DNA of 64,000 nt from JANXAZ01 sp964504655 (GTDB taxonomy: Bacteria; Pseudomonadota; Alphaproteobacteria; Geminicoccales; Geminicoccaceae), in NCBI GenBank assembly GCA_964504655.1, contig CAZDFD010000004.1, positions 1-64,000 on the forward strand, written 5' to 3'. Position 1 is the stretch's first letter, and every line of letters begins with the position of its first letter. Positions 52,039-59,883 of this stretch are shown here, piece by piece. Position numbers and translations under genes: made by a program. The notes under the pieces are model-generated. The model saw only the letters and a list, made by a program, of their open reading frames with translations, was not told the origin of the DNA and did not search any database.

Positions 52039-52053
52039 TTAACGAAGGCTGAA
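52039..52053 (-). promoter_or_regulatory. AT-rich TTAAC element upstream of carrier-protein operon
   Basis: TTAA-CGAAGGC-TGAA again approximates a CtrA-type TTAA-N7-TTAA layout. It lies about 217 bases upstream of the carrier-protein gene and just beyond the dioxygenase stop. No clear -35/-10 pair is visible in 51823-52064. Confidence 0.25.
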
Positions 52054-52064
52054 GCGCCCGACCC

Positions 52065-53027
52065 TCAGAGCGCCGGCAGCGCGGCCTCGATGGCGGCCCG
52101 CCGCGGCTCCAGGAACGGCGGCAGCGACAGTCGCTCGCCCAGCCGCGCCAGCGGCTCGTCGACGGTGAAGCCGGGCCCGTCGGTGGCGAGCTCGAGCAGC
52201 ACCCCGCCCGGCTCGCGCAGGTAGAGCGAGCGGAAGTACCAGCGCTCGACCTCGCCCGAGCTCGCCACCCCGAGCGCCGCCAGCCGGCTCGCCCAGGCCG
52301 TGAGCGCCGCGCGGTCGGCGACGCGGAACGCCACGTGGTGCACGCCGCCGGCGCCCGGGCGCGTCGGCGGCAGGTCGGGGCCGGCGAGCAGATGCACCTC
52401 GGCCGCCGCCCCGCCCGGACCGACCGCGAGCCGTCGCACCCGGCCCTGCGGCTCCTCCGGATCGCCGACCTCGTCGAGCGTGCGGAAGCCGAGCCGTTCC
52501 TCGAGGAAGGCCGCCGTCGGCTCGATCCGCGGCGGTGCGAGCGTCACCGGGCCGAGTCCCAGGATCTGCTCGGCCGCCGGCAGCGGGCTTCCCGCCCACG
52601 GCCGGCCGGGCGCCGCCGCCTCGTCGACCACCAGCACGAGGCGCTGGCCCTCGGGATCCTCGAAGCGGAGCCCGGGCCTGCCGCCGGGCTCGACCGTGCG
52701 GCGGCAGACGCAGCCGGCGGCAGCGAGCCGCGCCGCGTGCGCGGCGAGGGCCGCCTCGTCGCGCACCCTGAGGCCGGTGCGGACGATGGCGCGGCCGCCG
52801 CGCCGCTCGCGCGGCAGGTCCCAGACGAAGAAGGTGAGGTCGCTGCCCGGGCTCGCCTCGCCATCGCCGTAGAAGAGGTGCCAGGCGGACACGTCGTCCT
52901 GATTGACCGTGCGCTTGACCAGCCGCAGGCCCAGGACTTCGGTGTAGAAGCGGCGGTTCATGGCAGCGTCGGCGCTGACCGCGGTCAGATGGTGGAGGCC
53001 GCCGAGCGGCGGGACGGAGGCGGGCAT
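52065..53027 (-). CDS. Ring-cleaving dioxygenase (glyoxalase/MhqO-type)
   Basis: A 320-residue vicinal-oxygen-chelate protein with two glyoxalase-like modules. Metal residues are visible as His in GLHHLTAVS and GGVHHVAFR, and Glu in the last repeat (GGVLLELATDGPGF). The PPxLGGLHHLTAVSADAA beginning and TVNQDD stretch are typical of MhqO-type hydroquinone dioxygenases. The ATG at 53027 has a GAGG nearby. It is divergent from nothing and may be controlled by the MocR protein that follows upstream. Confidence 0.87.
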   Translation of the reverse strand: MPASVPPLGGLHHLTAVSADAAMNRRFYTEVLGLRLVKRTVNQDDVSAWHLFYGDGEASPGSDLTFFVWDLPRERRGGRAIVRTGLRVRDEAALAAHAARLAAAGCVCRRTVEPGGRPGLRFEDPEGQRLVLVVDEAAAPGRPWAGSPLPAAEQILGLGPVTLAPPRIEPTAAFLEERLGFRTLDEVGDPEEPQGRVRRLAVGPGGAAAEVHLLAGPDLPPTRPGAGGVHHVAFRVADRAALTAWASRLAALGVASSGEVERWYFRSLYLREPGGVLLELATDGPGFTVDEPLARLGERLSLPPFLEPRRAAIEAALPAL

Positions 53028-53057
53028 GGCGGGACCTCGCGGGCAGCCGGTCCCCGC

Positions 53058-54698
53058 TCAGATAGGGCCCGATCCTCGGGCTGCAACCGCGCCCGCGGCG
53101 GTCGCCGGTGCCACCGCCTCCGGTGCGACGGGCGCGGCCGGAGCGTCGGCGGGTCGTGGCGCCGGCCGCCCGGCCGGGCGGGCCGGAGGCTCCCGCCCGG
53201 TCGCCTGCGCGACCTCGCGGATCGCCAGGGCGAGGCGCTCGAGGCCCTGGCGGGTCTCGGCCTCGCCGATGCCGGCATAGCCCAGGAGCAGGCCCGGTCG
53301 AGGCGGCCGGCCGCGATAGTAGGCCGAGAGCGGCGGCGCCTCGATGCCGCGGCGGAGGGCCGCGGCGCTCACCGCCCGGTCGTCGAGGTCCCGCCGCAGC
53401 CAGCCGATCAGGTGCATGCCGGCCTCGGCCGGGGCCAGCTCGAGCAGCCCGCCCAGGAGTTCGCCGGCGAGCTGGAGGAAGCGTCCCTGACGCTCGGCGT
53501 AGAGCGCCCGCATGCGCCGGATGTGCTGGGCGAGCCGGCCGTCGGCGATGAACTCGGCCAAGGCCGGCTGCGCCAGCATCGGCGGATGCGTGTCGGTGAT
53601 GCGCCGGACGGCGGTGAAGGCCTCGACCAGATGCGTCGGCACGACCATGTAGCCCAGCCTGAGGCCCGGGAACATGATCTTGCTCATGGTGCCGACATAG
53701 ATCACCCGGCCGTCGGCATCGAGGCCCTGGAGTGCCGCCAGAGGTCGGCCGGCGTAGCGGTACTCGCTGTCGTAGTCATCCTCGAGGACGAAGGCGTCGG
53801 CGGTCCGCGCCCACTCCAGCAGCGCCAGGCGTCGGGCGAGGCTCATGGTGATGCCGAGCGGGTACTGGTGGCTCGGCGCCACGCAGGCCATGCGCGCGCC
53901 GGGGGCGAGCGCCTGGCCCGCCTCGACCGACAGGCCCTCGCCGTCGACCGGGACCGGCACGAGCTCGGCGCCGGCGGCCAGAAGCGCGCCCTCGAGGCCG
54001 GCATAGCCCGGCTCCTCGACCCAGACCCGATCGCCCGGGTCGATCAGCACCCGGGCCGCCAGGTCGAGCGCCTGCTGCGCGCCGCTCACCACGAGCACCT
54101 GCTCGGCGGTGCAGCGGACCGCGCGGGCGGCACCCAGATGCGCCGCCAGCGCCTCGCGCAGCGGCCGCCAGCCCATCGGGTCGGCGCCGATCAGGAAGGA
54201 GGCCGGCGGTGCCCGCCAGTGGCGCTGCAGCAGCCGGGCGAAGTCCTCGAACGGGAAGGCCGCGAGCTCCGGCAGCCCCGGCGCGAACGGGCGCGGCCGG
54301 GCGCTCGTGCGGGCGAGCCCGATCAGCCGCCGACCGCGTGCCGAGGGGCCCGGGGCGGGGATCGGTGCCGGCACCGCGAGCGCCGCCTCGGTGCGCGCCA
54401 CGAGCGCCTCCTCGGGCAGCCGGCGGCTGACATAGGAGCCGGCGCCCACGCGCCCGCCCAGATAGCCCTCGGCCGCGAGCTGCTCGAACGCCGCCATCAC
54501 GGTGTTGCGCGAGACCGCGAGGTCGCGGGCCAGCGTCCGGCTCGCCGGCAGCCGGGCACCCGGCTGCAGCCGACCGGTCAAGATCGCGTCGCGGATCGCG
54601 AAGTAGAGCTGGCGGTAGAGCGGCTCCGCGGCCGCGGGATCGAGCGCGAGGCTCGCGAGGTGGGCGGGGCCGGGCCGGCGACGCTGCGGGCGGAGCAT
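53058..54698 (-). CDS. MocR-type PLP-dependent transcriptional regulator
   Basis: A 546-residue GntR-family regulator fused to an aminotransferase-like domain. The N-terminal winged helix (residues about 30-100) reads YRQLYFAIRDAILTGRLQPG, then SRNTVMAAFEQLAAEGYL. The PLP domain carries VLEDDYDSEYRYAGRP and the Lys in VGTMSKIMFPGLRLGYM. The Ala/Pro tail is low-complexity. ATG at 54698 is preferred; GTG at 54722 is an alternative that would fall in the inverted repeat. Its target may be itself or pyruvate kinase, which is divergent from it. Confidence 0.88.
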   Translation of the reverse strand: MLRPQRRRPGPAHLASLALDPAAAEPLYRQLYFAIRDAILTGRLQPGARLPASRTLARDLAVSRNTVMAAFEQLAAEGYLGGRVGAGSYVSRRLPEEALVARTEAALAVPAPIPAPGPSARGRRLIGLARTSARPRPFAPGLPELAAFPFEDFARLLQRHWRAPPASFLIGADPMGWRPLREALAAHLGAARAVRCTAEQVLVVSGAQQALDLAARVLIDPGDRVWVEEPGYAGLEGALLAAGAELVPVPVDGEGLSVEAGQALAPGARMACVAPSHQYPLGITMSLARRLALLEWARTADAFVLEDDYDSEYRYAGRPLAALQGLDADGRVIYVGTMSKIMFPGLRLGYMVVPTHLVEAFTAVRRITDTHPPMLAQPALAEFIADGRLAQHIRRMRALYAERQGRFLQLAGELLGGLLELAPAEAGMHLIGWLRRDLDDRAVSAAALRRGIEAPPLSAYYRGRPPRPGLLLGYAGIGEAETRQGLERLALAIREVAQATGREPPARPAGRPAPRPADAPAAPVAPEAVAPATAAGAVAARGSGPI

Positions 54699-54707
54699 GA
54701 CGGTTCC

Positions 54708-54722
54708 GTGGAATGGCTCCAC
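54708..54722. promoter_or_regulatory. Inverted repeat upstream of MocR gene
   Basis: GTGGA-ATGGC-TCCAC forms a 5-base-arm inverted repeat 9 bases upstream of the MocR ATG. Its position suits autorepression by the encoded GntR-type regulator. Confidence 0.4.
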
Positions 54723-54887
54723 TCCCCATAGACCGATCGGGCCTCCGCCACCAGCCAATCTCCCCGTGCCACCCCGGGGGATGACGCGTCCCGAGCGATG
54801 CTCTAGGGGTGAGTGCTCGCGCGCGAGGTGGCGAGGGCCCGCCGGGCGCCGAGGCGGCGCCGGCCCAGCCGACCCGGGGAGGAGGCG

Positions 54888-56303
54888 ATGCGCCGCGACC
54901 GGTCGACCAAGATCCTGGCCACCCTCGGCCCGGCGAGCGCCTCGCGCGAGCGCATTCGGGCGCTGGTCGAGGCCGGCGCCGACGTGTTCCGCTTCAATTT
55001 CAGCCACGGCAGCCACGAGGACCACGCCGCCCGCTTCGCTCTGGTGCGCGAGATCGAGGCCGAGCGCGGCCGGCCGATCGGCACGCTGATCGACCTGCAG
55101 GGCCCGAAGCTGCGGATCGGCACCTTCGCCCAGGGCAAGGTGGTGCTGGCGCCGGGGGCGCCCTTCCGGCTCGACCTCGACCCGACGCCGGGCGACGGGC
55201 GGCGGGTGCAGCTGCCGCATCCCGAGATCCTCTCGGTGCTGCGGCCGGGGTCCGAGCTCCTGCTCGACGACGGCCGCATCCGGCTGCGGGTCGAGCAGGC
55301 CGAGGCCGCCGCCGCCGAGACCGTGGTGGTGGCCGGCGGCACGCTGTCCGACCGCAAGGGCGTCAACGTGCCCGGGGTCGTCCTGCCGATCCCGGCGATG
55401 ACCGAGAAGGACCGCCGGGACCTGACCTTCGGCATGGAGCTCGGGTTCGAGTGGGTGGCCTTGTCCTTCGTGCAGCGCCCGGACGACGTCGCCGAGGCCA
55501 AGCGGCTGGTGGCCGGGCGCGCCGCGGTGATGGCCAAGATCGAGAAGCCGTCGGCCATCGACCGGCTCGACGAGATCGTCGAGCTGGCCGACGCGGTCAT
55601 GATCGCGCGCGGCGATCTGGGCGTGGAGATGCCGCCCGAGGCCGTGCCCGGGCTGCAGAAGCGGATCGTCCGCCGCGCCCGGGAGGCCGGCAAGCCCGTG
55701 GTCGTGGCGACGCAGATGCTCGAGAGCATGGTGGCGAGCCCGGCGCCCACCCGGGCCGAGGCCAGCGACGTCGCGACCGCGGTCTACGACGGCGCCGACG
55801 CCGTGATGCTCTCGGCCGAGAGCGCCAGCGGCGGCTTCCCGGTCGAGGCCGTGACGATGATGGACCGCATCGTCACGCAGGTCGAGCACGACGAGCTCTA
55901 CCGCGCCTATCTGGACGCCTTCCACGCCACCGCGCTGCAGACCACGGCGGATGCCATCACGCTCGCCGCGGCGCAGGTCGCGCACACGCTCGGCTCGGCC
56001 TGCATCGTCACCTACACGACCTCGGGGGCCACCGCGCTCCGGGCCTCGCGCGAGCGGCCCGACCATCCGATCCTGGGCCTCATCACGCGGATGGTGACGG
56101 CCAGGAAGCTGACGCTCGCCTGGGGCATCCATCCGGTCTTCACCGAGGACGCGCGCGACCTCGACGAGATGGTGGCGAAGGCCCGCCAGCTCGCCCGCCA
56201 GGAGGGCTTCGCGCAGCCCGGCAGCTCGATCGTGATCACCGCCGGCCTGCCCTTCGGCACCCCGGGCGCCACCAACCTCCTGCGGGTCGCCTGGGTGACG
56301 TGA
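54888..56303 (+). CDS. pyk: Pyruvate kinase
   Basis: A 471-residue glycolytic enzyme converting PEP and ADP to pyruvate and ATP, at the usual length. Conserved segments are KILATLGPAS, FRFNFSHGS, LIDLQGPKLRIG, the catalytic Lys in VMAKIEKPSAI, MIARGDLGVEMP (metal and PEP site), VATQMLESMV and AVMLSAESASG. The C-terminal domain ends TNLLRVAWVT. GGGGAGGAGG lies just before the ATG. It is divergent from the MocR regulator gene. Confidence 0.97.
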   Translation: MRRDRSTKILATLGPASASRERIRALVEAGADVFRFNFSHGSHEDHAARFALVREIEAERGRPIGTLIDLQGPKLRIGTFAQGKVVLAPGAPFRLDLDPTPGDGRRVQLPHPEILSVLRPGSELLLDDGRIRLRVEQAEAAAAETVVVAGGTLSDRKGVNVPGVVLPIPAMTEKDRRDLTFGMELGFEWVALSFVQRPDDVAEAKRLVAGRAAVMAKIEKPSAIDRLDEIVELADAVMIARGDLGVEMPPEAVPGLQKRIVRRAREAGKPVVVATQMLESMVASPAPTRAEASDVATAVYDGADAVMLSAESASGGFPVEAVTMMDRIVTQVEHDELYRAYLDAFHATALQTTADAITLAAAQVAHTLGSACIVTYTTSGATALRASRERPDHPILGLITRMVTARKLTLAWGIHPVFTEDARDLDEMVAKARQLARQEGFAQPGSSIVITAGLPFGTPGATNLLRVAWVT

Positions 56304-56404
56304 GGGGTGGCCGCCGACGGCGGTGTCGGGCCGCGCGGCCGGACCCTTGCGGCGACGCCGCGAGCCTCTAGCCTCGCTCCCGCACGAGCCCGCCCGGAGC
56401 CCCG

Positions 56405-57436
56405 ATGACCGACCTCGCCGCGCTCGCCGCCCGCCTGCACCGGGAGACGGTCGTCTGGGACGCCCACGCCTGCCTGCCGCTCCATCCCGATGCCGACCTC
56501 GGGGTGCTGCGGCGCCACCACGCGGCCGGTGCGAGCTTCGTCTCGGTCAACATCGGCATGGACATGAACCCGCTGCCGCAGGCCCTGACCGTGCTGGCCT
56601 CGTTCCGCGCCCAGCTGCGCGCGCGGCCCGATCTCTTCGTGCCGGTCGACACCGTGGCCGACGTCGAGCGCGCCAAGCGGGAGGGCAAGCTCGCGGTCGC
56701 CTTCGACCTCGAGGGTGCCGTGCCCCTGCACGGCCGGCCCGAGATGGTGGAGCTCTTCTACACGCTCGGCGTGCGGCAGATGCACCTGGCCTACAACCGC
56801 AACAACGAGGTGGCGGGCGGCTGCTACGACCTCGACGTGCCGTTGAGCCCGCTCGGCCGGCGGATCGTCGAGGCGATCTTCGCCTGCGGCATGCTCATGG
56901 ACCTGTCGCACACCGGCCACCGCTCGAGCCTCGACATCATGGGGCTCGGGCTCGGCCCGGTGCTCTTCAGCCACGCCAACCCGCGCGCGCTGAAGGGTGA
57001 CCGGCGCAATCTCACGGCCGAGCAGATCGACGCCTGCGCCGCCACGGGCGGGGTGGTGTGCGTGAACGGCGTCGGCCGGTTCCTCACCGACCCCGAGGCC
57101 GGCACGCCCGCGATCCTCGATGCGATCGACTGGCTGGTCGAGCGGATCGGGCCCGCCCGGGTGGGGCTCGGGATCGACTACAGCTATCCCTCGGGCGGGC
57201 TCGACGACGAGCCGCCCGGCCTCGACCGGGACCGCTGGTGGCCGCGCGCCGAGGGCTATGGCTCCGGCCTCGCCAGCATCCGCATCGCCGCCCCCGAGCA
57301 GCTCCCCGAGATCACCCTGGGCCTTCTCGCGCGCGGCTACGGCGAGGACGACGTCCGCGCCATCCTCGGCCGCAACATGCTCGAGCTGGCGCGGCGGGTC
57401 TGGAAGCCCGGCAACCGTCAGGGTCCCGCTTCGTAG
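56405..57436 (+). CDS. Membrane-dipeptidase (renal dipeptidase) family hydrolase
   Basis: A 343-residue TIM-barrel metallopeptidase family member. The first metal motif reads WDAHACLP; the usual H-x-D has Cys23 in place of Asp. The bridging Glu is in FDLEGAVPLHG, the other His residues in DLSHTGHRS and LFSHANPRAL, and GLGIDYSYPSGG matches the C-terminal region. The missing Asp suggests altered metal binding or a non-peptidase substrate. It overlaps the convergent beta-helix gene by 19 bases. Confidence 0.87.
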   Translation: MTDLAALAARLHRETVVWDAHACLPLHPDADLGVLRRHHAAGASFVSVNIGMDMNPLPQALTVLASFRAQLRARPDLFVPVDTVADVERAKREGKLAVAFDLEGAVPLHGRPEMVELFYTLGVRQMHLAYNRNNEVAGGCYDLDVPLSPLGRRIVEAIFACGMLMDLSHTGHRSSLDIMGLGLGPVLFSHANPRALKGDRRNLTAEQIDACAATGGVVCVNGVGRFLTDPEAGTPAILDAIDWLVERIGPARVGLGIDYSYPSGGLDDEPPGLDRDRWWPRAEGYGSGLASIRIAAPEQLPEITLGLLARGYGEDDVRAILGRNMLELARRVWKPGNRQGPAS

Positions 57437-58773
57437 GCGCCCAGATCGAAGCCGCGGCCGAGCGGGGTGCGCCGGTCGAGTGCCAGCGGGTGCCGGTACG
57501 ACCAGGCGGGCTCGAGCTTGACCTTGCGCCAGGGCCGGGCGGCGATCGCGGCGTCGATCGCGGGCGAGCCGAGCGCCGGCCGCCAGTCGCCCCGGCCCGG
57601 GTCGACGAACAGGAGACGCTCGCCCTCGAGCGTTCCCTCCATGAGAACCCCGCCCTCGGCCAGCCGCCCGGGCCCGACGATCAGGTTGTTGACCAGCCGG
57701 ACGGGGCCCGAGCCGCGGTTCGCCACCGCCACGGCCGCGGCCTTCGGGCGGAGGATCGTGTTGTAGGCGATCACCGTCTCGGCGCCGGGCGCGTTCTTCT
57801 CCGAGGCGATCGAGAGGATCACGTTGTTGGAGCTGGCCGCACTCTCGACGAGGAGGTTGCCCAGGATCAGGGTCGGCGCGCCCTCGGCGATGTCGATCAG
57901 ATAGGAGGAGGCGGGCCCGGGATCGTCCTCGATGCGGTTGTAGAGGATCCGGTTCTCGCTCGCCCGCGTCTTGACGTTGTGGCCGTCGACCGCGCCGTGG
58001 ATCCAGCTGCCGATCAGGACGAACGGCTTGGCCTCGCTGATGTAGATGTTGTGACCGGGCGGCACCCCGACAGCCTCCCAGTCGGGCACGACGTTGGAGT
58101 GGAACTCGGAGCGCTCGATCCGGAGCTCGCCCTTGAAGTCGAGCGAGGAGAGGATGCCGATCTCGTTGCCGTGGATCAGGACCTCGCGCAGTACGAGCTC
58201 GCCGCCCTCGGCGCGGATCCCGGCACCGTTCTTGTCGGGGACCCTGGAGCCCGTGAGCTCGACGTTCTCGACGAGGACCTTGCGGCCGGCGATCACCCAG
58301 GCGGCCTTGCCTCCGGCACCGCCGCCCTGGGCGTCGATCCGCGGCCTGCCGCCGACGCCGCGGATGGTGAGCCGGCTCGCGCGCCAGATCGCCACGTCCG
58401 CGTAGGTGCCCGGGTAGATCTCGACCGTGTCGCCGTCCTGGGCCGCCGCCGCGGCCGCGCTCGGCAGCGCGTAGGCCTGGCCGGGCCCGACCCGCAAGAT
58501 CCGCCCGCCCTTGCGCTTGGCCTCCTCGGCCGCGGCCAGCTCGACCGCCCCCTCGGCCGGCTGCGGCCGCGGGTCGTCGAGCCGCACCGCGGCGCCCCCG
58601 GGCTCGACCGGCACGCCGTCGAACTCCATGCGGGCGACCTCGTCGCGCTCGAACGGCAGCACGAACACCCGGCCGTCCTTGAGCTCGATCCGGAGCTCCG
58701 CCCGGGTCGCCCCGGCGAGCCCGAGGGCCGCCACCGCGACCAGGAGAGACCGTCCCCACCTCGTGCCGACCAT
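57418..58773 (-). CDS. Secreted right-handed beta-helix protein
   Basis: A 451-residue protein with a signal peptide (WGRSLLVAVAALGLAGATRAE). A short N-terminal beta domain precedes a parallel beta-helix (IYPGTYADVAIWRASRLTIRG, GIGILSS-like turns, NVVPDWEAVG, NNVILSIASEKN). This fold is common in pectate lyases, alginate epimerases and polysaccharide-binding proteins. The ending GSPAIDAAIAARPW and LGAYEAG is the usual choice-of-anchor terminus of such helices. ATG at 58773 is preferred because GGAG is near. Substrate unknown; it may cleave or bind a glycan. Confidence 0.8.
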   Translation of the reverse strand: MVGTRWGRSLLVAVAALGLAGATRAELRIELKDGRVFVLPFERDEVARMEFDGVPVEPGGAAVRLDDPRPQPAEGAVELAAAEEAKRKGGRILRVGPGQAYALPSAAAAAAQDGDTVEIYPGTYADVAIWRASRLTIRGVGGRPRIDAQGGGAGGKAAWVIAGRKVLVENVELTGSRVPDKNGAGIRAEGGELVLREVLIHGNEIGILSSLDFKGELRIERSEFHSNVVPDWEAVGVPPGHNIYISEAKPFVLIGSWIHGAVDGHNVKTRASENRILYNRIEDDPGPASSYLIDIAEGAPTLILGNLLVESAASSNNVILSIASEKNAPGAETVIAYNTILRPKAAAVAVANRGSGPVRLVNNLIVGPGRLAEGGVLMEGTLEGERLLFVDPGRGDWRPALGSPAIDAAIAARPWRKVKLEPAWSYRHPLALDRRTPLGRGFDLGAYEAGP

Positions 58774-58906
58774 CGCCGCTCCGCTCGCGCCCCAGGTGCC
58801 CGGCAACGCGAGCGTTCACCACCTGGGGTGAAGACGCCCGGCGCGCCGGCCCACCACCATCGCATTGGAGCCGGCGGCGGGCAAGGCGGCGTCGGCGAGC
58901 GACGCC

Positions 58907-59494
58907 TCAGCGTGCGTCGCGGCCGAGCGCGGCGAGCCGCTCGAGCCGGGCCCGGCGCGCCTCCGCCCCGATCGCGTCGACCCGGCCGACGAGCGTCGCC
59001 CGCACCGGGCGCATGCCGACGAACCGCAGGACGCTCTGCTCGAGGCTCTTGAGCCCGTGCGAGCCGAACCACCAGCGATAGACCAGCGCCGGCATCCCCA
59101 TGGTCACCACGAGCCGCGCCGAGCGGCCGGCGAGCCGCCCCCGGGCGCGGCCACGGGCGGCCTCGCCCTGCCAGGCGAAGCCGGGCCGGAGCGTCTGCTC
59201 GAGCCAGCCCTTGGTGAGTGCCGGCAGCGTGCCGAGCCAGAGCGGGAACACGAGCACGAGATGGTCGGCGGCGCGCAACGCCTCCTGGCTCGCGCGCAGC
59301 CCGGCCGGCGCTTCGCCCCGCTCGTAGTCGGCCTTGCTGCGCAGCAGCGGGAAGTCGAGCCCGGCCAAGGCCAGCTCCTCGACCGTGTGGCCGGCGCCGC
59401 GCGCGGCCTGCGCATAGGCCGCAGCGAGCGCCGCGCAGAACCGGCCCGGATCGGGGTCCGGGTGGCCGTTGACGACCAGGATCCGGCGCGTCAT
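58907..59494 (-). CDS. NAD(P)H:quinone oxidoreductase-like flavodoxin-fold protein
   Basis: A 195-residue protein of the KefF/MdaB/NQO family: RILVVNGHPDPD forms the FMN loop, VLVFPLWLGTLPALTKGWLE is the family hallmark, and LVVTMGMPALVYRWWFGSHG follows. It reduces quinones or binds flavin. The gene converges on nothing and lies divergent from the mutarotase gene with a 36-base gap. ATG at 59494 fits the family length. Confidence 0.88.
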   Translation of the reverse strand: MTRRILVVNGHPDPDPGRFCAALAAAYAQAARGAGHTVEELALAGLDFPLLRSKADYERGEAPAGLRASQEALRAADHLVLVFPLWLGTLPALTKGWLEQTLRPGFAWQGEAARGRARGRLAGRSARLVVTMGMPALVYRWWFGSHGLKSLEQSVLRFVGMRPVRATLVGRVDAIGAEARRARLERLAALGRDAR

Positions 59495-59530
59495 CCGCTG
59501 CCTCCGTCACGAGCCGAGGAGCCCCTCGCC

Positions 59531-59860
59531 ATGCAGCGCGTCGCCCGCCTGATCGGCCTCAAGCCCGAATGCGTGGCCGAGTACAAGCGCTGGCACGCGA
59601 GCATCTGGCCCGAGCTCGCCGCGCACATCAAGAGCTGCAACATCTCCAACTACACGATCTTCCTGCGTGAGCCCGAGAACCTGCTGTTCCTCTACTTCGA
59701 GTACGGGGGTGACGATCTGGAGGCGGACATGCGGCGGCTGGCGGGCGCCGAGGTCCAGCAGCGCTGGCAGGCGGTCATGCGGCCGATGCAGCAGCCGCTC
59801 GCGACGCGCGCCGCGGGCGAGTGGATGGTGACCCTCGAGGAGGTCTTCCGGTTGGATTGA
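59531..59860 (+). CDS. L-rhamnose mutarotase family protein
   Basis: A 109-residue protein close in length to E. coli RhaM. MQRVARLIGLKPECVAEYK, RWHASIWPELAAHIKSCNIS, NYTIFLREPENLLFLYFEY, and the WQAVMRPMQQPL region fit the family. It interconverts alpha- and beta-anomers of L-rhamnose or L-fucose. GAGGAG precedes the ATG. It is the only mutarotase in the window and would feed the aldose dehydrogenase near 10 kb. Confidence 0.9.
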   Translation: MQRVARLIGLKPECVAEYKRWHASIWPELAAHIKSCNISNYTIFLREPENLLFLYFEYGGDDLEADMRRLAGAEVQQRWQAVMRPMQQPLATRAAGEWMVTLEEVFRLD

Positions 59861-59883
59861 GGCCGGCGGCCGGTCTGCCGCCC

